From NCBI RefSeq assembly GCF_030294945.1, contig NZ_AP018448.1:3782001-3846000 (forward strand): DNA of 64,000 nt, given 5' to 3'. The translations under genes and the position numbers were made by a program. Within the stretch, counting starts at the first letter, position 1; each line of letters opens with the position of its first letter. Of this stretch, positions 6,881-14,832 are shown piece by piece. This stretch comes from Streptomyces graminofaciens. GTDB lineage: Bacteria; Actinomycetota; Actinomycetes; Streptomycetales; Streptomycetaceae. The notes under the pieces were generated by a model. It was not told where the DNA came from, ran no database searches, and saw only the letters and a list, made by a program, of their open reading frames with translations.

Positions 6881-8215
6881 ATGAGCACGATCACCGCCGA
6901 GGAGCTCTCGGCCACGACCCTGCTGCGGTTCGCCACCGCCGGTTCCGTCGACGACGGCAAGTCCACGCTCGTCGGGCGGCTGCTGCACGACTCCAAGTCG
7001 GTCCTCACCGACCAGCTGGAGGCCGTGGAGCGCGTGTCGGCCTCGCGGGGGCAGGAAGGTCCCGACCTCGCGCTGCTGACGGACGGTCTGCGGGCCGAGC
7101 GGGAGCAGGGCATCACGATCGACGTGGCGTACCGCTACTTCGCCACGGTCCGGCGCCGGTTCATCCTCGCCGACACGCCCGGCCACGTGCAGTACACCCG
7201 CAACATGGTGACGGGTGCCTCCACGGCCGAGCTGACGGTGATCCTGGTCGACGCCCGCAACGGCGTCGTCGAGCAGACCCGCCGGCACGCCGCGATCGCC
7301 GCGCTGCTGCGCGTCCCGCACGTGGTCCTCGCCGTCAACAAGATGGACCTCGTCGGGTACGAGGAGAAGGTCTTCGCCGCGATCGCCGAGGAGTTCACGG
7401 CGTACGCGTCCGAGCTGGGCGTCCCGGAGATCACCTCCATCCCGATCTCGGCGCTGGCCGGCGACAACGTGGTGGAGCCGTCGGCCAACATGGACTGGTA
7501 CGGCGGCCCGACCTTCCTGGAGCACCTGGAGTCCGTGCCGGTCAGCCACGACCTGGCGCACTGCCACGCCCGCCTCCCCGTGCAGTACGTGGTCCGTCCG
7601 CAGACCGCCGAACACCCGGACTACCGGGGGTACGCGGGGCAGATCGCGGCCGGTACGTTCCGCGTCGGCGACCCGGTGACCGTGCTGCCGTCGGGCCGAG
7701 CGACGAAGGTCACGGGCATCGACCTGCTCGGCAAGCCGGTCGAGGTGGCCTACACCCCGCAGTCGGTGACCCTCCTCCTCGAGGACGACATCGACATCTC
7801 GCGCGGCGACCTGATCGTGCCCAGCAAGGACGCGCCGGCGACCACGCAGGACATCGAGGCGACCGTCTGCCATGTGGCGGACCAGCCGCTGACGGTGGGC
7901 CACCGGGTGCTCCTCAAGCACGGCACCCGCACGGTCAAGGCGATCGTCAAGGACATCCCGTCCCGCCTGACGCTCGACGACCTGTCCCTGCACCCGCACC
8001 CGGGACAGCTCGTCGCGAACGACATCGGCCGGGTCAAGATCCGCACCGCCGAGGCGCTGCCGGTCGACTCGTACGCCGACTCCCGCCGCACCGGCTCGTT
8101 CATCCTGATCGACCCGGCGGACGGCACGACGCTGACCGCCGGCATGGTCGGCGAGTCGTTCGCCTCCCCGGAGCCCGTCAAGGACGAGTCCGAGGACGAC
8201 GGGTGGGACTTCTGA
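6881..8215 (+). CDS. cysN: sulfate adenylyltransferase subunit 1 (GTPase)
   Basis: CysN is the regulatory GTPase of ATP sulfurylase that drives APS formation by GTP hydrolysis. The elongation-factor-like G motifs are G1 GSVDDGKST near residue 23, G3 DTPGH and G4 NKMD, with the EF-Tu-like beta-barrel domains II and III behind them. It has 444 aa. There is no C-terminal CysC fusion, consistent with the separate cysC gene. It is the last of the tightly packed reductive genes. Confidence 0.96.
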   Translation: MSTITAEELSATTLLRFATAGSVDDGKSTLVGRLLHDSKSVLTDQLEAVERVSASRGQEGPDLALLTDGLRAEREQGITIDVAYRYFATVRRRFILADTPGHVQYTRNMVTGASTAELTVILVDARNGVVEQTRRHAAIAALLRVPHVVLAVNKMDLVGYEEKVFAAIAEEFTAYASELGVPEITSIPISALAGDNVVEPSANMDWYGGPTFLEHLESVPVSHDLAHCHARLPVQYVVRPQTAEHPDYRGYAGQIAAGTFRVGDPVTVLPSGRATKVTGIDLLGKPVEVAYTPQSVTLLLEDDIDISRGDLIVPSKDAPATTQDIEATVCHVADQPLTVGHRVLLKHGTRTVKAIVKDIPSRLTLDDLSLHPHPGQLVANDIGRVKIRTAEALPVDSYADSRRTGSFILIDPADGTTLTAGMVGESFASPEPVKDESEDDGWDF

Positions 8216-8216
8216 C

Positions 8217-8321
8217 ATGACCCCCGTGGATTACTACGCGACGTTCGCGAAGGAGGGCGGCCGGGTCGGCAGCGGCGCCCTCGGCAGCGGGCAGGGCGGA
8301 GTCGCGCGATGTGTGCGATGA
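8217..8321 (+). CDS. possible 34-aa ORF directly after cysN
   Basis: An ATG one base after the cysN stop opens a 34-codon frame beginning MTPVDYYATF and then Gly-rich. It may be a real coupled micro-ORF, a decayed remnant or chance. No motif is recognised and there is no separate ribosome binding site. Confidence 0.3.
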   Translation: MTPVDYYATFAKEGGRVGSGALGSGQGGVARCVR

Positions 8322-8450
8322 CGTACGCGCACTGCTTGCGCGCCCCGTCCCCCCACCCGACGTCCCGGCTGCGACGAAGACCGTTTTCCTGACCCCCCGG
8401 CCACGCCCCGAAAGGCCGTGACCGCCGGGCCAACGAGAGGAACACCTCCC

Positions 8451-9560
8451 GTGCCTGCCAACCGCTCCGCCGCCTTCCGGCGCTCCCTCGCGGCCATCAC
8501 CGCACTCCCGCTGCTCGCCCTGGCCGCTTGCGGCTACGGTTCCGAGGCCAAGGACGACGACGCCCCCAAGGTCGCCGCCGGCGCCAAGAAGATCGAAGGC
8601 CTCGACACGGTCAAGATCGGCTACTTCGGCAACCTGACCCACGCCACCGCCCTGGTCGGCAACCAGGAGGGCATCTTCCAGAAGGAACTCGGCGCCACCG
8701 AGGCCAAGTACACGACCTTCAACGCCGGGCCCTCCGAGATCGAGGCGCTCAACTCGAAGTCGATCGACATCGGCTGGATCGGCCCCTCCCCCGCGATCAA
8801 CGGCTACACCAAGTCCGCCGGCAAGAACCTGCGCATCATCGGCGGTTCGGCCTCCGGCGGTGTGAAGCTCGTCGTCAACCCGGACAAGATCAAGTCCCTG
8901 AAGGACGTCAAGGGCAAGAAGATCGCGACCCCGCAGCTCGGCAACACCCAGGACGTGGCGTTCCTCAACTGGATCGCCGAGCAGGGCTGGAAGGTCGACG
9001 CCGAGAGCGGCAAGGGCGACGTCTCCGTGGTCCGTACGGACAACAAGATCACCCCTGACGCCTACAAGTCCGGCTCCATCGACGGCGCCTGGGTGCCGGA
9101 GCCGACCGCGTCCAAGCTCGTCGCCGAGGGCGCCAAGGTGCTGCTGGACGAGGCCGACCTGTGGCCGGACAAGAAGTTCGTGATCACGAACATCATCGTG
9201 CGGCAGGACTTCCTGAAGGAGCACCCGAAGGTCGTCGAGGCCGTGCTGCGCGGCGCGGTCAAGACGAACGCCTTCATCAACTCCGACCCGGCCAAGGCGA
9301 AGGCAGCGGCCAACGCGCGCCTCAAGGTGGACTCCGGCAAGGAACTGCCGGCCGACGTCCTCGACCCGGCGTGGAAGTCGATCCAGTTCACCAACGACCC
9401 GCTGGCCGCCACCCTCAACACCGAGGCGGAGCACGCGGTGAAGGCCGGTCTGCTGGAGGACCCGAAGCTCGACGGCATCTACGACCTGACGATCCTCAAC
9501 AAGGTCCTCAAGTCCGAGGGCGAGTCCGAGGTCGACGACGCCGGTCTCGGCGTCAAGTAA
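8451..9560 (+). CDS. ssuA: sulfonate-type ABC transporter substrate-binding lipoprotein
   Basis: This is a periplasmic-binding-protein-like lipoprotein for sulfonate, taurine or nitrate-type ligands. The signal peptide ends in the lipobox LALAAC, so the mature protein would be lipid-anchored outside the membrane. The fold motifs KIGYFGNLTHATALVGNQEG and FNAGPSEIEAL and the region IDIGWIGPSPAING are characteristic of SsuA/TauA proteins. The GTG at 8451 was chosen because GAGAGG precedes it; a GTG at 8418 is also in frame. It is followed by the ATPase and permease genes. Its place in the sulfur locus argues for organosulfonate uptake, although the exact ligand is not readable. Confidence 0.9.
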   Translation: MPANRSAAFRRSLAAITALPLLALAACGYGSEAKDDDAPKVAAGAKKIEGLDTVKIGYFGNLTHATALVGNQEGIFQKELGATEAKYTTFNAGPSEIEALNSKSIDIGWIGPSPAINGYTKSAGKNLRIIGGSASGGVKLVVNPDKIKSLKDVKGKKIATPQLGNTQDVAFLNWIAEQGWKVDAESGKGDVSVVRTDNKITPDAYKSGSIDGAWVPEPTASKLVAEGAKVLLDEADLWPDKKFVITNIIVRQDFLKEHPKVVEAVLRGAVKTNAFINSDPAKAKAAANARLKVDSGKELPADVLDPAWKSIQFTNDPLAATLNTEAEHAVKAGLLEDPKLDGIYDLTILNKVLKSEGESEVDDAGLGVK

Positions 9561-9596
9561 CCCGGTAGACCGACGAGTCCCCAGGAGGTGACGACC

Positions 9597-10382
9597 ATGG
9601 CCACCACCCTCGCCAAGGCCGACAACGCCGAGGCAGTGGAGCACGCCGCCCGTATCGAGCACGTATCGAAGTCCTTCGCCGGGCCGACCGGGCAGCAACT
9701 CGTCCTGGACGACATCACCCTCGATGTCGCGCCGGGCGAGTTCGTCACCCTCCTGGGGGCCTCGGGCTGTGGCAAGTCGACGCTGCTGAACCTGGTGGCG
9801 GGGCTCGACGCCCCGTCCCAGGGCAGCATCACGACCGACGGGCGCCCCGCTCTGATGTTCCAGGAGCACGCCCTGTTCCCGTGGCTGACCGCGGGCAAGA
9901 ACATCGAACTCGCCCTGAAGCTGGGGGGAGTACCGAAGAACGACCGGCGCGACCGCGCCGAGGAACTGCTCGAACTCGTTCGGCTGAACGGCTCGTACGG
10001 CAAGCGTGTGCACGAGCTGTCCGGTGGTATGCGCCAGCGTGTCGCGCTGGCGCGCGCCCTGGCCCAGGAGAGCCGTCTCCTGCTGATGGACGAGCCGTTC
10101 GCGGCGCTCGACGCGATCACCCGCGACGTACTGCACGACGAGCTGACCCGGATCTGGGAGGAGACGGGTCTGTCGGTCCTGTTCGTCACGCACAACGTGC
10201 GGGAAGCCGTACGGCTCGCGCAGCGGGTCATCCTGCTGTCCTCCCGTCCGGGTCGCATCGCCCAGGAGTGGCGGGTGGACATCCCGCAGCCGCGCCGTAT
10301 CGAGGACGCGCCCGTGGCCGAACTGTCCATCGAGATCACCGAGAAACTGCGTGAGGAGATCCGCCGTCATGGCCAGCAGTGA
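9597..10382 (+). CDS. ssuB: sulfonate-type ABC transporter ATP-binding protein
   Basis: This is the nucleotide-binding subunit that powers the SsuA/SsuC importer. Walker A is GASGCGKST near residue 57, the signature is LSGGMRQRVALARAL and Walker B is LLLMDEPF, followed by FVTHNVREAVRLA with the switch His. AGGAGG lies 8 nt before the ATG at 9597; a GTG at 9588 overlaps that Shine-Dalgarno and is unlikely. The C-terminus runs on past the permease start, overlapping it by 14 nt. Confidence 0.95.
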   Translation: MATTLAKADNAEAVEHAARIEHVSKSFAGPTGQQLVLDDITLDVAPGEFVTLLGASGCGKSTLLNLVAGLDAPSQGSITTDGRPALMFQEHALFPWLTAGKNIELALKLGGVPKNDRRDRAEELLELVRLNGSYGKRVHELSGGMRQRVALARALAQESRLLLMDEPFAALDAITRDVLHDELTRIWEETGLSVLFVTHNVREAVRLAQRVILLSSRPGRIAQEWRVDIPQPRRIEDAPVAELSIEITEKLREEIRRHGQQ

Positions 10383-11292
10383 CACGAAGACGACGGGCCT
10401 CACGGACACCTCCGAGGCGCGGGCCGCGGGCAACCACACGATCGTCGGTCTCGAGGCCGGTCTGGACGCCCTGGAGATCGGGGTCACGGGCGCCACTCCG
10501 TTCCGGGTCACCGCCCGCACCAAGATCCTGCCGCCGATCATCGCCATCCTCGTGGTGCTGGTGGTCTGGCAGGCGCTGATCTCGCTGAAGATCGTCACCG
10601 ACCTCACCAAGCTGCCGTCGCCCGCCGACGTGGGCAACGAGTTCAAGGAGGCCTGGCTCGAGGGCAAGCTCCTCGAGTACGTCTGGACGAGCATCTCGCG
10701 CGGTCTGCTCGGCTTCCTGCTGGCGATCGCCATCGGTACGCCGCTGGGTCTGCTGGTGGCCCGGGTGAAGTTCGTGCGCGCGGCGATCGGCCCGATCCTG
10801 TCCGGTCTGCAGTCGCTGCCGTCGGTGGCGTGGGTGCCGCCGGCCGTGCTCTGGCTGGGCCTGAACAACTCGATGATGTACGCGGTGATCCTGCTCGGCG
10901 CGGTCCCGTCCATCGCCAACGGTCTCGTCTCCGGCATCGACCAGGTGCCGCCGCTGTTCCTGCGGGCGGGCCGCACGATGGGCGCGACGGGGCTGAAGGG
11001 TGCCTGGCACATCGTGATGCCGGCCGCGCTGCCGGGCTATCTGGCGGGTCTGAAGCAGGGCTGGGCGTTCTCCTGGCGCTCGCTGATGGCGGCGGAGATC
11101 ATCGCCTCCTCGCCCGACCTGGGTCTGGGCCTCGGCGCCCTGCTGGAGGTCGGCCGTAACGCGAACTCGATGGCCGTGGTCTTCGAGGCGATCATCCTGA
11201 TCCTCTTCGTCGGTGTCGCCATCGACCTGCTGATCTTCAGCCCCCTGGAGCGGCGGATCCTGCGCGGCCGCGGCCTCCTCGTGAAGAACTGA
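10369..11292 (+). CDS. ssuC: sulfonate-type ABC transporter permease
   Basis: This is the membrane-spanning subunit of the importer, with about six hydrophobic segments. The first is at IIAILVVLVVWQALI, and others lie around SRGLLGFLLAIAIG and MYAVILLGAVPSIANG. The cytoplasmic EAA loop is recognisable as FLRAGRTMGATGLKGAWHIV, which contacts the ATPase. The ATG at 10369 follows GAGGAG; an in-frame GTG at 10351 is the alternative. It has 307 aa and ends the importer operon. Confidence 0.94.
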   Translation: MASSDTKTTGLTDTSEARAAGNHTIVGLEAGLDALEIGVTGATPFRVTARTKILPPIIAILVVLVVWQALISLKIVTDLTKLPSPADVGNEFKEAWLEGKLLEYVWTSISRGLLGFLLAIAIGTPLGLLVARVKFVRAAIGPILSGLQSLPSVAWVPPAVLWLGLNNSMMYAVILLGAVPSIANGLVSGIDQVPPLFLRAGRTMGATGLKGAWHIVMPAALPGYLAGLKQGWAFSWRSLMAAEIIASSPDLGLGLGALLEVGRNANSMAVVFEAIILILFVGVAIDLLIFSPLERRILRGRGLLVKN

Positions 11293-11366
11293 GAGAAGGC
11301 CGGAAACCCAGTAGGGACAACCTGACAAGCAACAGAGCCGAGAGATCCGAAAGAGCCCGTCTCCCC

Positions 11367-12134
11367 ATGCGCAGCCCCGTACTCCTCGTCATCGCCCACG
11401 GCAGCCGCGACCCGCGGCACGCCGCCACCGTGCACGCCCTGGTGCGTCGGGTGCGGGCGATGCGACCGGGGCTGCGCGTGGAGACGGGCTTTCTGGACTT
11501 CAACGTCCCGTCCGTGCAAGGCGTGCTGGAAAAGCTGGCGGCGGAGGGCGTACGCGACGTCGTGGCCCTCCCCCTGCTCCTGACCCGGGCCTTCCACGCC
11601 AAGGCGGACATCCCGGCGGTCCTGCGTGACGCGCCGCCGCAGCTGCGCATCCGGCAGACGGAGGTGCTCGGCCCGTCGCCGCTGCTGCTGATGGCGCTCG
11701 AACGCCGGCTGTACGAGGCGGGGCTGAGCCCCGCCGACAAGTCCTCGACCGGGGTCGTGCTGGCCTCGGCGGGGTCCACGGACCCGGAGGCGATCGCGGT
11801 GATCGCAGCAATCGCGCGGGAGTGGCGGCACACCGGTTGGTGCGCCGTGCGACCCGCGTTCGCCTCCGCGTCCCTTCCCCGCACGGAGGACGCGGTACGG
11901 GAGCTGCGGGCGCTCGGCTGCGAACGGGTGGCCGTGGCGCCGTACGTCATCGCTCCCGGCCGGCTGCCGGACCGTATCGCCACGGGCGCGGCCGAGGCCG
12001 GCGCGGACGTCCTGGCCGAGGTCCTCGGCCCCTCCCCCGAACTGGCCGCACTGCTGCTGCACCGGTACACGGCCGCGCTGCGCGCGTGGCGTCCGGCCGC
12101 GTCCGGACTTGCCCTTCTGGACACTGCATCTTAG
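11367..12134 (+). CDS. sirohydrochlorin chelatase-like protein (CbiX/SirB family)
   Basis: The two-lobed chelatase fold is seen as a duplicated pattern. The N-half begins VLLVIAHGSRDPRHAATVHA, with the HGSR active-site motif, followed by FLDFNVPSVQGVL and a PLLLTRAFHAKADIP block whose His is a likely metal ligand. The C-half repeats the pattern (VLASAGSTDPEAIAVIAAIA and VAPYVIAPGRLPDRI). It would insert Fe2+ into sirohydrochlorin to make siroheme, the cofactor of the sulfite reductase encoded 7 kb upstream. It has 255 aa and lies 74 nt after ssuC, so it may be the operon's last gene. Cobalt chelation for cobalamin is the other family role. Confidence 0.85.
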   Translation: MRSPVLLVIAHGSRDPRHAATVHALVRRVRAMRPGLRVETGFLDFNVPSVQGVLEKLAAEGVRDVVALPLLLTRAFHAKADIPAVLRDAPPQLRIRQTEVLGPSPLLLMALERRLYEAGLSPADKSSTGVVLASAGSTDPEAIAVIAAIAREWRHTGWCAVRPAFASASLPRTEDAVRELRALGCERVAVAPYVIAPGRLPDRIATGAAEAGADVLAEVLGPSPELAALLLHRYTAALRAWRPAASGLALLDTAS

Positions 12135-12227
12135 GCCACATTTGCCCCAGATACACCTCAACTCCCTTGTAGCGCACCTGATTACGCGAAAGCATTCAAG
12201 TGCACCACCCAACGGGAGGAAAGAACT

Positions 12228-12677
12228 GTGCGACTGAAGACCACTGCGACGACGGGCCTGATCACGGCGGCCCTGATCGCCTCGGCCACGCCCGTCCTGG
12301 CCGGCACGGCCACTGCGGCGAGCGCCTCGACCACCACGGCCGTCACCACGCAGGCCGCCGCGGCGAAGAAGCTCAAGACGCAGAAGTGCGACGAGCGGCA
12401 CAACGTGAAGGTCTGCATCACCTACCGCACCAAGGGCAACGCGGGCGCGAAGACGAACCAGTTCGTCGCCTCGGTCAAGAGCTACAACAAGAGCTCCTTC
12501 AAGGCCCGGCTGACGGTCACCAACCAGAAGACCTGGCACAACGACAAGTACCCCACGGTCAAGCGTGACTCCTACATCGAGGTCACCAAGGCGACCAAGA
12601 AGAACGGCCACGCCTGCGCGGCCCTGTACGTGGGTCCCAGCGCCAGCTACCCGGCCTGGATGGCCTGCATCAACTAG
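12228..12677 (+). CDS. small secreted protein (149 aa)
   Basis: The GTG start has GGGAGGAAAG just upstream. The signal peptide ([19 protein letters not shown]) is followed by a Thr/Ala-rich stretch and a lysine-rich mature domain with four cysteines (KCDERH, VCITYR, ACAALY, ACIN), probably two disulfides. It is basic and about 110 residues when mature. No family is recognised. The stop codon shares the CTAG with the stop of the pseudogene on the opposite strand. Confidence 0.8.
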   Translation: MRLKTTATTGLITAALIASATPVLAGTATAASASTTTAVTTQAAAAKKLKTQKCDERHNVKVCITYRTKGNAGAKTNQFVASVKSYNKSSFKARLTVTNQKTWHNDKYPTVKRDSYIEVTKATKKNGHACAALYVGPSASYPAWMACIN

Positions 12678-13310
12678 TCGAAGCTCAGCGCCCCGGTCCT
12701 GGTCCGCTTGAGCTCGAAGAAGTCGGGGTGGCCGGCCAGCACCCGGAAGCTGTCGAAGAGTTCGGCCGCCCGGGGTCCTCGCGAACGGCCCGCAGTACGG
12801 GGCCGAACCACACCGTGCCGTCGACGTGGACGGTGGGCGTGCCCACGTATCCGCCCGACTCCGGTTCGGCCCCGGCCTCGTGGGTCCGGCGCACGGCCTC
12901 GTCGTACGCCGGATCGTGCGCGGCGGCGCGAGGTCGGCCGGGAGGCCGAGTTCGGTGAGGGAGTCGGCGATCACCGCGTCGAAGTCCTCGCCGAACTCGG
13001 CCTTCCGCTCGTGGATGCGGGTACCGAAGGCCGTGTAGAGGTCACGCAGGACCTTCTCGCCGTGCCGCTCGGCGGCGGCCACCGCGACCCGCACCGGGCC
13101 GATCGACCTGTCCACCAACTCCCGCTACCAGTCGGGGAGTTCGTTGCCGATGTTGTGCAGGTACAGGCTCATCGGGTGGAAGCGGAGGTCGAGCGGGCGC
13201 TCGCGTTCGACCTCCAGCAGCCACCGGGAGGTGATCCAGGCGAAGGGGCAGGCGGGGTCGAAGTAGAAGTCGACGCGGTTGGGGGCGGAGGCTGCGGCGG
13301 TGCTGGTCAT
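12674..13310 (-). pseudogene. decayed DsbA-family/mycothiol-dependent nitroreductase-like gene
   Basis: Reading backward from 13310, MTSTAAASAPNRVDFYFDPA opens a thioredoxin-fold protein of the DsbA/FrnE type with CPFAWITSRW. From memory this matches the mycothiol-dependent nitroreductase Rv2466c group. The frame is broken three times. An in-frame TAG (13125-13127) follows DW, where TAC (Tyr) would fit. A one-base shift lies near 12930, after LGLPADLA. A second shift lies near 12772, before [20 protein letters not shown]. The similarity continues across all three lesions to a proper TAG at 12674-12676, so the gene was once intact. Sequencing error is possible, but three errors in 640 bp is unlikely. 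Confidence 0.8.
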
Positions 13311-13330
13311 GGTGTCGACCGTAGTCGCCG

Positions 13331-13356
13331 ATTGGTTCAGGTGGCTGATCCAATCC
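13331..13356. promoter_or_regulatory. imperfect dyad upstream of the pseudogene
   Basis: GATTGG (13331-13336) and CCAATC (13351-13356) form an inverted pair separated by 14 bp, in the short gap 5' of the pseudogene. It may be an operator or an old promoter element. Support is symmetry and position only. Confidence 0.25.
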
Positions 13357-13364
13357 TGGAGTTT

Positions 13365-13967
13365 TCAGTGGTCCACTTTGCTGACGGCCTGCTGCCTCGG
13401 GTTCCGGCCGCTCGACGCCAGGGCTCGGTCGAAGACGGGCGCGTCGGCGGGGACGGGTACGGGGTCGGCGAAGCCGTCGTACTGGCGGTAGAGGTCGCCG
13501 TGGGTCGCGACCACGTCGAGGATCAGCCGGGCGGCGTCCTCGGAGACGCGGAACTCCTGGCCGGTGACGGTGGCGACGTCCCAGCCGTGCACCGCCGTCT
13601 CCTTGATGATCATCCCGGCGAGGTCGGCGGCCGGCAGCGGACCCATGCCGAGGTCGATCTCGCCCTCCCACATCGCCGGGTCGGCCCAGGCCGCGACCGC
13701 CCGGTCCAGCTGGGCGGCGTACGCCTCGGCCCAGTCCGGGTCGGCGGTGAAGTCCCGCTCGGTCAGCTCCTCGGGGAGGGGCTTGCGCAGGGCGCGGTGC
13801 TCCAGGCCGTGCGAGGTGTAGAGGACCCAGTGGTTGACCAGGGTGCGGATGTCCCAGCCTGGGCAGTGCGTGGGCAGAGGGAGCTGCGCCGCCGTGACGC
13901 CCCGTGCGACACGGGCCGCCTCGGCGGCGCATTCGGCCATGTACGGATGCATGTCGTGGTTCTTCAT
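13365..13967 (-). CDS. DinB-like/maleylpyruvate-isomerase N-domain protein (TIGR03086-like)
   Basis: This 200-aa protein has the helical-bundle pattern of the DinB/MDMPI family. An early stretch, LPLPTHCPGWDIRTLVNHW, contains one metal-ligand His. A second conserved segment is KETAVHGWDVATVTG, where the HGWD motif is diagnostic. Members are mycothiol-linked enzymes or stress proteins that bind a divalent metal with three His. The start at 13967 gives MKNHDMHPYM and has a GAGG upstream; a frame extending 14 codons further lacks support. The gene next to it is also thiol-redox-like, which may or may not be chance. Confidence 0.75.
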   Translation of the reverse strand: MKNHDMHPYMAECAAEAARVARGVTAAQLPLPTHCPGWDIRTLVNHWVLYTSHGLEHRALRKPLPEELTERDFTADPDWAEAYAAQLDRAVAAWADPAMWEGEIDLGMGPLPAADLAGMIIKETAVHGWDVATVTGQEFRVSEDAARLILDVVATHGDLYRQYDGFADPVPVPADAPVFDRALASSGRNPRQQAVSKVDH

Positions 13968-14033
13968 GCACCTCACGCTAGGGACAGCTCGCCCGGTCCT
14001 CTTGAACAAACGCGACAGCCCTTGAAGGCGGCC

Positions 14034-14585
14034 CTATCCGGTAGCCCTCGTCATCTCCGCCAGCTTGACCACCGTGTTCCAGTTGCGCGTCGTCGCGATC
14101 AAGCCCTTCGTCAGGCGTGGCTTCGACAGTGTCTCCGCCAGTTTCGAGCGGCCCAGGCCCTCCGTGGCGTACAGGTACAGCGCGCGGTCGCCGAGTCTGA
14201 ACTCCTCGGGCAGGAACGCCTGTCGGTCGATCGACTCGAAGCGGTCGGCGGTCACCGGGTGCGAGAAGTACGTGACGTGCAGCTGCTTGCCCTCCAGCTC
14301 CACCGCCGGGAAGGGGCAGGCCTCTCGTACGGCCTCCAGGTAGGCGTGGTCGCGGACCAGGACATCCACCGTGAAGCCGAGGTGCTTCTCGATGGCGGCG
14401 GTGATGCCGGTGGCGAGGGACTCCTCGTCACCCGGGTCGGTGGTGAAGACCGCGTTGCCGCTCTGGAGATACGTGGCCACCCCCGCGTACCCCAGGCCCT
14501 CCAGCAGGGCCCGGAGTTCGGCCATCGGCACCTTCTTCTTGCCGCCCACATTGATGCCGCGCAGGAGCGCCGCGTACGTCGTCAT
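14034..14585 (-). CDS. DUF1697 family protein (183 aa)
   Basis: The N-terminus TTYAALLRGINVGGKKKVPM is the hallmark of DUF1697, and it is followed by LQSGNAVFTT and, in the middle, a VDVLVRDHAYLE segment. The C-terminal part TRNWNTVVKLAEM is also typical. The family is widespread in soil bacteria and has no established function. The gene stands alone, divergent from the MMPL transporter. Confidence 0.85.
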   Translation of the reverse strand: MTTYAALLRGINVGGKKKVPMAELRALLEGLGYAGVATYLQSGNAVFTTDPGDEESLATGITAAIEKHLGFTVDVLVRDHAYLEAVREACPFPAVELEGKQLHVTYFSHPVTADRFESIDRQAFLPEEFRLGDRALYLYATEGLGRSKLAETLSKPRLTKGLIATTRNWNTVVKLAEMTRATG

Positions 14586-14752
14586 GGGGTCACGATAAGG
14601 CGGCTCCGTCGCTGATGGCGGCCGCGCACCCTGAGTCGTGGCCCCGAGGGATGCGGATACGTGTAGGGGGTCGCTGTCCTCCCTGATGCCGAGACCGTGG
14701 CCTCCGAGGGGATGATTCCGGAGGTCCGAGGCTCACCGGGCAGCACGATGAG

Positions 14753-14789
14753 ATGAGTTTATCCAGCTCATACCTTCGAAACGAAAGGT
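14753..14789. promoter_or_regulatory. two adjacent dyads upstream of the MMPL gene
   Basis: ATGAG (14753-14757) pairs with CTCAT (14767-14771), and ACCTT (14772-14776) pairs with AAGGT (14785-14789). The dyads lie 44-80 bp before the transporter start in the divergent promoter region, a usual place for a TetR or MarR repressor of an efflux pump. No such regulator gene is adjacent. Confidence 0.35.
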
Positions 14790-14832
14790 GGCGGCAGGGG
14801 GTCGCCACCGCTCACGAGGGGGCTTGCCCGTC

